From contig CAJINV010000004.1 of the NCBI GenBank assembly GCA_905178155.1, forward strand, positions 8,066,771-8,130,770: a stretch of DNA of 64,000 nucleotides, given 5' to 3'. The notes below the pieces were generated by a model, which saw nothing but the letters and a program-made list of their open reading frames with translations, was not told the origin of the DNA and ran no database searches. This document shows positions 33,501 through 43,900 of the stretch, piece after piece. Numbering within the stretch: the stretch's first letter is position 1; the number at the start of each line of letters is the position of its first letter. The translations under genes were made by a program, and so were the position numbers. The DNA is from Amoebophrya sp. A120 (taxonomy: Eukaryota > Sar > Dinophyceae > Syndiniales > Amoebophryaceae).

Positions 33501-36500
33501 GATTTGGGTACACAAATCAGCTTTGTATTGCAGAGAGGCATTGCGGACAGATCTCCAGGCTAGATAGGGGCGGGCGTGTCTAGTTGTTTAGCATGGCAAA
33601 CGGCTCCCCTTTAGGCCCAACAGCATCACAAACCGCTTCCAGAATGGGGCTAAAGCTCCTGCCCTTGTCTTCTTGCAAGACAAAAAGGATTTGTGACCTC
33701 AAATCAGCAACACAAATTTTCGAAGTCGTGCCTTTTCAATGTGGGGAGGGGGGATTTTTCCTTTCAATAGAGTACTAAAAATTACCAGCAGCACAGCTTG
33801 ATGAATCGCACACTGAATACGTCCGAAGGTGGCGTTTTTTCGATGGAACGATCAGCGAACTGGACCCGGAAGCATTCGCCGCCGTTTAAACCAGCAGTGG
33901 GGAAAAATTTAGAGAAGAAAACGTCCGGGTTGCAGCTCGTTGCTAGTACTTCCGGAGACGGTCATGATCATGCGGATGCGGAACAAGCCAAGTTACAATT
34001 ACAACCCGGGTTTGGTGGTACTACTGCGGGAATAATAGCATCATCTCTGGAGAAAACAGGTTCTGGAAAGAAGCCACTGCAAGGAGGTGCCAACAAGGAC
34101 GGTAATGTTGATGTAGTTGAGAATGTAGATCTTTATCCAGAGAACCTCAACGGCATGGCCAGCCACAGCTCGTCTGCCTCCAGCACCTGGCAAACCCACA
34201 ACAGCGACTCCGCCGGCATGGTGTCCGCCACGGCAAGTTTTAATAACAGCGACATAGCACATACCTCTAGAAAGGAGCAAAATAACGACAATTTATCGTC
34301 CAAGAATCTTCAGAACAAATCGCCGACCACACAGGGCGACAGTTCCTCCGGGGGTACTTTTGAACGCGTGAACCAGATCTTGGAGATGAAAACTACGAAC
34401 AAGCAAGAAAAGGATCATAATATCGAGGGCCAACAACAAGAAGCGTTCTTGACAAAAAAGTTCAAAGAGCAGTTTGACAAGACCTCCCAGGACGACACGA
34501 ATTCTATCCAGTTCATAAAATCCTCGGTAAACGAATCCGTCATCGAGTCCGCCGCGGTCCGGTTTGCCGAGGTTGAAAACGAAAACATTAACACCAGCAA
34601 CAGCCTCTACAAGCCGATTGACATCCAGGCCGATTTGATGAACGCCGCGGCGGCGTTGCGAGGAACATCTTCAAGGGGAAAAAAACTACACCATGACAAG
34701 ACATCAAACGGCAGCAGCAACTCGGAAAACTCCGATTCGACTTCGTTGGACGACTTTGTCCGGGCGAAGTCAGCCTACATGGACACGCAAGAGATGCTGA
34801 AGAACAAGTTGATCACCAAAGAGCAGATCGCGCCGTTGTTCGACGTGTGCCTCGTGATGCACATGGAACTCGTGGAGGGGCCAAATTTGAAAGCGTTTTT
34901 GCAGGATAGCCGACGAAGTCTCGACTGGGGGGTGTTCACCTCGATGTACGACTTTTGGCTCCCAACTGCCGTCGCCGCGCTACAACGAAATCAGAGTTCC
35001 AGCCGGAAAACCAGCCGGATTCTCCAGGTCGACATGGAGGCGGTGGAAATCCAGGCCAGGCAACGGTCGATTAGCAGTCTGAAACTGACCTCTGCGCGCC
35101 TGTCCGCCGCAAACGCGGCGTTGGAAAATAATGGCAGTAGTCCGATGGAACGGGGTAGTTCTCCGGGAATATTAAATGAGGTTGAAAAGGACAAGAGCGA
35201 CGGAGGACTATATGCAGCTCCTGCAATTATGGGGAAGGAAGATGAAGACCAAAATGAAAGCGGAATTATGACTCCACAGATGAACAACACTAAGGGTGAG
35301 GTGATCGACCTTCTTTCCCTGAGCCGAAAATCCTCCGCGCAGGAGAATTTGCACAACAAATCGTCTTCCTCCGCTTCGTCTGACTTTGAGCAGCAGCTCG
35401 GGGGGACGAACACACCGCAGAAATTGTCGCACGTGTCTTCCCCGACTTCACATGATCGGGACGCTGTTGATTCACCGCCACTGGCTCTCGGAGAAGTGGG
35501 ACTACAACTAGGGCACCTGCAACATGAAGACCGGCATCAGACCACTCCTGATGAAAATAATATTAAACATGAGCAGCAAGGGGACGAGAAAAACGCCAGC
35601 AACCTCATAAACAACAGTTCCGAGGAAGAAGTCTTGAACAGTGATTCCAAAGCGACGACCCTGAACAATAATATGAACAAGACCACGTCTGATCAGCAGC
35701 ATCAAGACCAGAAAACGTCGACCACGACCACGCATTCCACCCAACCAAATTCCACCCAAAATAACCAGTACTTTTGCTACGAGAAGGTGCAACCCAATCC
35801 CGGGGTGCTCGACGAGTCCCCCTGGTGGAATGCGGGGGTCGAGTTCGAGTGGATGCGGCAACTGACGAAGGGCATGCGCGCCATCCACAAGAAGGGGTTT
35901 GTGCACCGGGATTTAAAGCCGCAGAACTGCTTTCTGGATTTGAGACAGGGGTTGCTGAAGATTGGGGATTTTGGCCTGTCTTCCGTGTCTACGACCGCGA
36001 ATTCACTCTCCATCTACAATGCGGAGAATGGACTGGTGGAGCAGAATGTGAAGAACCCGGTGCAGCCCACTATCAAATGCAAAAATGTCTCCGTCTGGAA
36101 GACTGCAAACTTCTCATGCATATTTTCCATGCCCCATGAGGGTTGAAATGCAGGACCTAGCATAACAGGTTCTGCGACGTCCCTATCCTGCCTGTCCTGC
36201 ATGACAAACTGCCTCTAAACTTGTCCAACACTGGACAGCTTTCGGTAGTCATGCAACACAAATGTTTGTACGATCCAGACTTAGCATGACAAGTTCGCAT
36301 CCTCCCAGACCCAGACATATTTGCAATCCATACCCACCACGCGGGGCCCGCTGAGCCCGTACTGGGGCACGCCGATGTACATGCCGCCAGAAGGAAATTC
36401 GTTGGACGAATCAACCGACGTGTACGCAGTGGGGCTGATTATGCTGCAATTGCTGTCGCCGAGATTCACGACACAGGTAGAGAGCTGGATTCATTCAACA

Positions 36501-36917
36501 CGACGTCATGCATTTTTTCCATTTCTTTGTAGACATCGTGCAGGCGTTTGGTTCTCCTGTCACCAGACAGGCTTCATGCCCGCTTTTTAACACAACGCAC
36601 TAGTACTGTTTTACATTACACAAAAAATCTTCAATAAAAAACCACCAACAAATATTAAACCACAGATGGAGCGGCAACTGTTGATCGAGGCTTTCAAGGG
36701 CCCAACCGCAGAAGTGATTCCGGGCCTGGAGGAAAAGGTCTCCCCCGAGTGCTACAAGGAGTGGTTTGAGCTGCCGCGGGAACTGATCGCCCGCTGCGCC
36801 AAGCATGACCCGGAGGCGAGAATCGGCAGCGAGGAATTGCACCTACACATGAAGCAGATGCGCAACGCACGCTTCCACAAGGATCTAATGGTCAGTGGCG
36901 CGAAGGGCGGGGATTAG
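27546..36917 (+). CDS. PERK-like eIF2-alpha kinase (ER stress sensor), very large
   Basis: Predicted to sense ER stress in the lumen and phosphorylate eIF2-alpha. Exons 27546-30059, 30181-30434, 30694-30744, 31013-33126, 33394-33447, 33775-36070, 36338-36476, 36666-36917 sum to 7674 nt, 2557 residues. A hydrophobic signal-anchor lies at residues 77-92, followed by Ser/Thr-rich linkers, a His-rich tract (about 350-375) and beta-propeller-like repeats (LLVVLADPGEVRAV, RFAVDFDGSVLYT). About four hydrophobic spans lie between 1240 and 1375. The kinase: GEGGFGVVYKAK (about 1530), Lys in FKVK (about 1553), an insert of about 450 residues, hinge strand LVMHMELVEGPNLKAF (about 2021), a second insert of about 300 residues, VHRDLKPQN (about 2373), IGDFGLSS, GTPMYMPPE, DVYAVGLIMLQLL. 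The start is uncertain: the ATG lies 76 codons before the hydrophobic segment. Other eIF2-alpha kinases (GCN2, HRI) lack this luminal/membrane arrangement. Confidence 0.85.
30060..30180 (+). other. GT-AG intron in the PERK-like gene
   Basis: AAAAAC|GTATAAAA ... AATATAG|GTTTTCG, phase 0. The interior still holds GCATGACAAAA (about 30113) and ACATGACAAACAC (about 30138), resembling introner cores. Confidence 0.8.
30435..30688 (+). mobile_element. Introner, family A (subtype 2), forward
   Basis: 254 bp; TATCAAATGCAAATATGTCT ... GCATTTGATA; perfect GCCTC repeats (30430-30434, 30689-30693). Confidence 0.92.
30745..31007 (+). mobile_element. Introner, family A, forward
   Basis: 263 bp; perfect CGGAA repeats (30740-30744, 31008-31012). 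Separated from the previous introner by a 51-nt exon. Confidence 0.92.
33127..33388 (-). mobile_element. Introner, family A, reverse
   Basis: 262 bp; perfect GGGGA repeats (33122-33126, 33389-33393). The interior is the reverse complement of the copy at 30745, in the same gene. Confidence 0.92.
33448..33769 (+). mobile_element. Introner, family D, forward
   Basis: 322 bp; left end TATCAAAAGGAAAAACCCCC, right end complement finishing CCTTTCAATA; perfect GAGTA repeats (33443-33447, 33770-33774). Confidence 0.9.
36071..36332 (-). mobile_element. Introner, family A, reverse
   Basis: 262 bp; perfect CCCAC repeats (36066-36070, 36333-36337). Removal rebuilds the kinase activation segment leading to GTPMYMPPE. 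Confidence 0.92.
36477..36665 (+). other. GT-AG intron in the PERK-like gene
   Basis: ACACAG|GTAGAG ... AACCACAG|ATGGAG, phase 0. No inverted ends, no introner motif. Confidence 0.8.
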
Positions 36918-37699
36918 GTTTAGGGAAGTGGGCTGGGTAGGAACAAGTGGAATATGGATTTTTCGCGCAGGTTATTTACACTTTTGCAACTGTATCAACT
37001 GGCTATTACTGGGGCCGACTAGATTTTTTAGTCCTTCGAGAGAAAGAAGATTTTACGTACGAATGCATCGAAAAAAACAATTCAAATTCAAACATCGAAT
37101 GGTTGCACACTTATAATTTCCTAAAATGCTAATATTGCTCTTGGGATGAATATATTCCTCGGGGTAGTCTATAACTTCTTGGAGTTGCACTGTACTATGA
37201 TCCGTTTACCTTCGAAGAAGCTCCTGGTATTAGTAGTATTTGCACGATGCACTTTATTGCAAACTTGTAGTTACGCTGCAAGAACTGGTGATGACCACTA
37301 ACTTAACTACCTCGCTGTGAAGCAGCGCATCTGAGTGGACAATACTACAACTTGATGTGGACAAAAACTTCTCTCCTTGTACCTGCTAGTATCCAAAACC
37401 GAAAAAACCTCCGCAAAAAAACGTCAAAATCTTGCGAAAACCGACTACAAAAACATCAGAAAATCAGCATAAAAAGCACTTTCATCTCAAAAAAAAACAA
37501 AACTTTCATAGGCACGTACTGTTGCGCGCTAGTAGTACACACACCAGCATTATATATTCATCTCAAAAAAAAACACAAAAACGACAAAGATTCTTATCAC
37601 ACACAAAAAACTACGACAAGGTCTCATTTTCTATCGCGCGCAGAGGTTCTTTGTATTTTGTTGCAGCACCTGTTGGATTTCTATATTCTTCCGAACTAT

Positions 37700-37756
37700 T
37701 ACTGGGACAACGCGCTATTCGCAATTCAAACAGGAAGGAGAGTGGCTGCAACGAAT
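37700..37756. repeat. 57-bp direct repeat, copy 1
   Basis: Identical to 38639-38695. It begins TACTGGGACAACG and ends CTGCAACGAAT. The two copies bracket 882 bp of GC-rich sequence. Confidence 0.9.
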
Positions 37757-38638
37757 AGCCCCCCACTGTGTTGCACACCTAATGACCTAGTTAGCTTCTT
37801 CGCAGCCCTTCTCAGTGGCTAAAGACGGAGCTATCCGGCGCTGCTGCTCCACGGAGTTGCCTCGGAGTGCCCCTGCAGCTTGGAGGTGCTGCAGCAGGTC
37901 CTCTTGCAGTCCAGCCGCTAGACAATGGGCCTCAATCTGTGCAAGTCGGTCGGAGTCGAGGGCGCAAACGGAACCGGCCGCGGCTGCGCCTTCCCTTGTT
38001 TCTAAGTTGGCGCAACTGTGCGCGCGTGTACCGGCAGGCGCGCGCGCTTTTTGCCTTTGCGGCTTTTTCGTCAAAATGCGAAAAGCCCGAGAGCCTTTCG
38101 GGAAGGGTTCCCAGAGGGGTTCCGGGACCCCTTTTGGGGAGGGGTAGCACCATCGTGATTCGAAGAAAAATCAATAGGCTTTTTTTTAGGGTTCCGGGCA
38201 CCCCTCCGGCCCCCCCTTTTTGGAAGGGCTCCGGAAAGGCCTTCGCGGCCAACATATATGCGTGGTGCCCGCTAGAGACGACGAGGCCAGGGCCTGTGTA
38301 GACATCTCTCGGGGCGCCAGCCTCACACGCTGATCCAGGCCATAGCGGCAAATACCTGCACGGAGAGAGCAATCGGGGAAGCGGAGCAAAATATTGCGCG
38401 CGCCCGGCGTTTTCTAGGTGAAAACATCAGCCACAGAAGAACCCCCAGCGCCCCACCCCCCTTCGCGTCAATACTCACTTACCTACTAGAGCACTGCTGC
38501 TGACAAGCTAGCTAAAACAAACCGCGTTCAAGTCAGCCCCTCACTAGCGTGCACAGGTTTACTAGCTTTGCGCCGCGAAAAAATGCGCGCAGAATTTTTT
38601 TTACGGTCTGAGGCAAATACAACGTTGACGACCCCATA

Positions 38639-38695
38639 TACTGGGACAACGCGCTATTCGCAATTCAAACAGGAAGGAGAGTGGCTGCAACGAAT
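38639..38695. repeat. 57-bp direct repeat, copy 2
   Basis: Perfect second copy of 37700-37756. The flanking bases differ on both sides, so the repeat unit is well defined. Confidence 0.9.
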
Positions 38696-39292
38696 GAAAA
38701 CACCTATACAGATTTATCGCAGAACCCAAGTAGAGAGGACCACCGCTTGCTCCTCGAGCACTTCATTGCAGTACAACAGTGCCGCTTTAATTCTTTGCTC
38801 GGCATAATAGTGTTCACGTGACCACGTGTGTGTTGCTTTCTCTGTTGCGGTCCACACGTAGAAGAAACACCTGGACAAGTTTTTGTGTCTGTGAACTTGA
38901 ACAAAATCCTGCTGAAAATATACATTTCTCGGTTTTATTCGCACAAACATTCGCTGCTGTTCCGTTCCGGACATAGAAAAACGAAAGTTGGATCCAGGTT
39001 TATTTTTTCTTCCGTCTAGTCGCCCTACAAACTGAGCTGTGCATGGCGACAGAAAAGTTCCAGTCAATTTATTACAAATTTTTTTCAACAACAAACTGCA
39101 CCCATACTGCGTCGAAAAGCAAAGGGCTGTGCGGCGTTTGGGAAAAGAAGTTCCATATTGACATTGTCATTGCAATAGTAAACTACAAGAAAATAAAGGG
39201 ACGTGATTTAGAAGAAGTACACTTTCGTTTGATTACCACGGCGACTGCACGATAGCATCCTGTCGCGCACGAAACACACGACAGCAGACAAA

Positions 39293-39739
39293 ATGGTTCT
39301 GAAGGCTATTGGGATTCCCGAGCACTTGGAGGTGCCCTATCAAATGCAAAAATGTCTGAAGAATGTAACTTGTCATGCTGTTTTTGGACTCTATAAAAAT
39401 TTGTATTGCATGACCAGCAAGGAAGCTACAATTTGTGCTACGCGGGCAGGGCATTTCTCATGCGGAAAGTGCATCAGGAAGGGTTCTAAAAATCTGTGAT
39501 GCTAGGGCTTACATCACAGACTATCATGGGTCATGGGCAATATGCATGACAAATCTTGCATTCCTCCAGACCCAAATATTTTTGCATTTGATATGCCCCT
39601 GTACGTGGTGATTGGGTTTCACGCGCTCGCGTTCTCCACGTGGGCCGTGTTTTTTGTCAAGGATTTGGTGAAACCGCCGTTGCTATGCGATGGAAAGTGT
39701 GTCGTGCCGGGGGCAAGGTTTCTTTGTCATGCGAGATGA
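39293..39739 (+). CDS. Small single-span membrane protein, unknown
   Basis: Exons 39293-39337 and 39599-39739 joined across an introner give 61 residues beginning MVLKAIGIPEHLEVP, with a hydrophobic span (LYVVIGFHALAFSTWAVFFV) about residues 16-35 and a short Cys-containing tail. The junction keeps the frame and the introner has a perfect TGCCC duplication, which is good evidence that the locus is transcribed and spliced. I do not recognise the family. An alternative is that the exon ends at AAG|GTTTCT (39715/39716) and splices to the CobW gene 1.2 kb downstream, but no acceptor in the right phase is seen there. The last residues overlap an introner-like TTTGTCATGC motif, which leaves the 3' end in doubt. 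Confidence 0.5.
39338..39593 (+). mobile_element. Introner, family A, forward
   Basis: 256 bp; TATCAAATGCAAAAATGTCT ... GCATTTGATA; perfect TGCCC repeats (39333-39337, 39594-39598). The inner GGGTCTGG of the left repeat is partly deleted. Confidence 0.9.
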
Positions 39740-40991
39740 TGACTTGTTTTTACCATTAATGGACAAAACAGCTTCTTCGATCTCCGAGACAACATACGCA
39801 ATAATGCGAATATCGATTCGATAAGTCTGTGGAAAAGAATTTGTCATGCTGCCACATGTTTTTTTTGCGCACGTGTCATCAACCAGAGGAAGAGCCTGAC
39901 TGAATGTGAGATGAATCAGCTACAGCAAGAACCATCTGTAGCCATATTCTACCAGCCCCTGGCATGTACTAGGTCTTTGCCGTGCATAACCGCACCCGAT
40001 TCAGGCCGAGGCGCTGAAGGAGAAGAAGGGGCTGTAGAGCACGTGCAGAGCGGAATCTGCTTACATGGAAACGGTGAAGTAGATGCGAGAGACGTGATCG
40101 GCGTTCGACGCTAAGGGTATTCTTCTTACTAGCCGCAGCTTGATAACCACGACACCCCCTAAAGATAGATGAGCGACGTTCTGCAAGAAGAAATGTTGAG
40201 AAGTCCAGATGCAAAAAATGTTCTTTGAATCATTAGTTTGAAAACCCACCAGAAGTTCCCCGACGAGATTTAATTTCTACTACTGAAGACATGTACGTAA
40301 CTGCATTTTTCTGGTCGAGCTAGAAAGGCAAGTCGTTTTAGCCGGCGAAGACCGAAGCCAGTGTTCCACAAAAGCTGCGTTTTCCACTGTCCAGAGCCAT
40401 CTTTTTGAAGCTCTTTTCGATAAAATTACGACAGAGATGAACTCGGAAAACCAGGAGAATACTCGGGTTTTGAAAAAGAAAATCTCTCTTGATGTGCTTG
40501 TCAAAACTAGATATTGTGATTTGGTTATTATTTCTGTGACGATTTATCCACCAAGGATCGTTCTTATTTTGGCAACAATGCACAAATGCAGCGACGAACA
40601 GCAGTTCCTTCCCATACACGACAAGCACTGTTTTGTACTACCCAGAGCATTTTTATTTTTTGTGTTTTCCCACCTCATGTTGTTGCTGCCCCTCATTAGT
40701 AGATACCCGCGCACCACAACCCCCAAAATGTAGATCTTTTTCTTGCTCGTCGAGGAATCGAAATGAGCTTGTTTTCCCTCATTTCGACCATGGCCACCAC
40801 TCCATGTTACCCATCAAACTACCCATAGGAAAAGCGTGCTAAACAACCCAGAAATTATATTACACAAACGTAAATATTAAAACTCCATACTTACGCCAGC
40901 AACCGAAACAAGTAGACACGACCTGCGGCTCCCTTGACGTCGTCGAGGGGAGATCCTTTCTCTCATCGATTGGAAAACCGACTACACGACC
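39740..40991. other. Spacer between the small membrane gene and the CobW gene
   Basis: No supported gene. Contains one introner-core motif (TTTGTCATGCTG, about 39840). The CobW frame is open upstream of 40992 to about 40938 but has no ATG there. Confidence 0.45.
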
Positions 40992-43900
40992 ATGTGCATC
41001 TTCTGTGACCGGTTCCGAAGCGGCAACACCGTCCTGGACGAGGTTCTGGATGTCGAGAAATGCGAGGAGATGAAGAAGAAGCGGAAAAAAGTGACGGTCG
41101 TCACCGGCTTATCCTGAGCGAAAGCGCCCTCCGGTCAGAGTTCTTGTCATGCAGATTTGCAATTCCAGGAACATTTGTAATGCACGTCCCCACGACGAGA
41201 GACATTTCCAATCGTGTTTTAGAATTTGTAATGCCGTAAAGAGAATAAGGAGATGGCTTTGTGATGCCCCTGTCCTTGCTGTAAACGGCACATCAGAACA
41301 GAGAGAAACTTGTGATGCGTGCCTTCCAAAACTTCTGGACTTGTGTTGCTAAGTTCCCAATTTGACTCTGCGAGGTGGTGGGCCACGTTTTTGCTCACGA
41401 TACGGGTTTCTCGGATCGGGCAAGACGAGCTTCTTGAACTACGTGCTGACCTCCAATACGCACAACAAGAAAATAGGCGTATCGAATGTAAAAATGTCTG
41501 GGTCTGGAAAATTGCCAGGTTTGTCATGCACACTTTGCATGACGTGTGAGGTCTGTGATGCATGCCCCAGCATCACAGATTTTGTGAGATCTTTGCCATG
41601 CCTTTTCCGCATGAGAAACTGCCTCTCGGCCTTCTCAAAAGTGAACAGCTTTTTGGTAATCATGCAACACAGATTTTTGTATGATTCAGATTTAGCATGA
41701 CAAGTTGTACTCTTCCAGACCCAGACATTTTTGCAATTCATAAGGCGTAGTCGTGAACGAATTCGGTGAGACCACCATAGACGACAAGTTTCTGAAGTCT
41801 GTATCAAGTGCAAGAATGTCTGGGTCTGGAATGTTGCCGGGTTCGTCATGCATATTGTGCATGACCCAGCATGTCTGTAATGCATGACGTAGCATCGCAG
41901 ATTTTTAGAAGGCTTCCTGATGCCTTTTCCGCATGGCAAATGCCCTCCCCGCGTAGCACAAACTAGACTTCTCTTGCTGATCATGCAATACAGATTTTCT
42001 TAGAATCCACCGACAGCATCACAAGTTCCATTCTTTCCAGACCCAGACATATTTGCAATGCATAGTCTGCTGGCAATAACAAACGTGTCGAGACCTGCTC
42101 CGAGTCCGGGATGCAAGTGGTATCGCTCGAGAACGTATCCTGTGCAAAAGTATCGTACTCGTACAAATGCAATTCTTGCATAACAAATATTTTTCTTATA
42201 GGTAAATCAGCATGACAAATTTCATTTATCATGCGGAGAAAATTTGTAATGCATCTATACGACTACGATACTGTTGCAGTTCATAGAGCGGCTGCGTGTG
42301 CTGCACGGTGCGCGGCGATTTGGTCACCGCCATGCTGAAATTCGCCTACACCATGGATGTCGACTACATCCTGCTCGAGTGCTACGAAATCGCGGACGAA
42401 AACAGGGGAACGAGGCACAGAGAACCACACAAGATGAATCTTTGGAGGAGGTTCTTGCGAAAGAAAATTGGTCTTGCAATCTTCCCGGAAGTGGACATGA
42501 ATCAAAACACGACTGCCTCGCGCTCGCGCTGTCGATGCCCCAAAAAAACTTCCCCCGGAAAAAAGATAGAGCTGCTTTCTTGTTCTTGGCGAAAGTGTTT
42601 TAAAGTCCGCACCAGGCCGCGCGCTTCCCTATGCGGAGTTGTGCCCTTTGACAGATCAAGCAAGCAAAACCGAAAGCCGCTAGCCCACGCCGCTCGCTGC
42701 CCCGTCCCCCGCGCCCCCAAGTTGGTTCTGTGCCCCCACGCATGAGGATCATCTCCCAAGCCCGCATGCTGCCAAGCCCGCGCCGCGAGAAAATTATAAT
42801 AATTCTGCAGACCGCAAAAATCATTCTGCAGACCGCACGGTATTTCTTATGATTGATGTTTTTTTCATCAGCAACTACATGATGCAGCAGCAACGATTTC
42901 GGGTGTAGTAATACAACAACGAACAAGAGAACGACTACTACTACTGCTTCTGAGCCTTGAAGATCCTGTTTCTTCTTCTTTTCCATACCCTCTCCGGTCT
43001 CAGTGAGATCGTCCCGGTGTGTCAATGCTTTTTCGAGGCCGATGTGCAGCAGCACTTCCAGCTCGATGGAGTAATATGTGTTGTCGACGGCAAGCGGCTA
43101 TGGGTTGCAAAACTGCGGAATAAGTGTCGTCGTACTGATGCGCTACTGGTACATCAAACTGTGCATGTGACAAGACTGTGATAGCATCTTCACAAGTGTC
43201 AGTTTTGATGTTGTAATGCTGATCACTATTCGAAGAAGAAGAAGACAAACAGGACCCGGCATTTGATGTAAATAGTTGTACGACGCTTGTTTTGCTGTGG
43301 ATATTTTTACTACGAAGAATTCATCCTGGGACACAATTTCGATGACGACATATGCATTGCAAATATGTCTGGGTCTGGAAGGATGCAACTTGTGATGCTG
43401 CATTGGGATTCTACAAAAATCTGTATTGCATAAACAGCAAACCGGCGAGCGCGAGAGGGCATTTCTCATGCGGTATAGGCAACAGGAAGCCCTCAAAAAA
43501 TTAAAATCTATGATGCTAGGGAATGCATCACAGACATCAGGAGTCATGCAAAATGTGCATGACAAACCTTGCATCCTTCCAGACCCAGGCATATTTGCAT
43601 TTGATACGACACCGTCGACGGCAACGAGGTTCGGGAAAAAGCAAATGACAGCGACGACGAGTTTGCCTGCGAACCGATAGAAGACTATCAAATGCAAAAA
43701 TGTCTGGGTCTGGAAGATTTTGAGATTTGTCATGCTTGTCTGGCATGACCAAAAAGTTTGTGATGCGTGTCCAAGAAGAGACCCTTTATTTGCCTGTCAT
43801 GCAAAAACGCAGTTTGTCATGCGAAAAACGCAACACAAAGAAGCGCAGATATTTGTCATGCTTGCCTGTGCATTACAGAGCATTCACTATCCCCAACGCA

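Larger units (their letters stand above)
36918..39292. other. Intergenic region with a GC-rich block between 57-bp direct repeats
   Basis: No gene I can support. About 37790-38430 is strikingly GC-rich compared with its flanks, and contains small palindromes such as GGGGTTCCGGGACCCC (about 38116-38131). A frame on the - strand (38074-37787) reads as a Leu/Ala/Gln-rich helix, but it may be composition only. Confidence 0.45.

Noticed and set aside
37352-37822. 156-codon frame on the + strand
   Set aside because: Lys/Thr/His low-complexity translation of A-rich sequence; it crosses one 57-bp repeat copy; no family resemblance.
40280-40733. Overlapping frames on both strands in the spacer before CobW
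   Set aside because: No resemblance to CobW N-termini and no splice path in phase to the exon at 40992.
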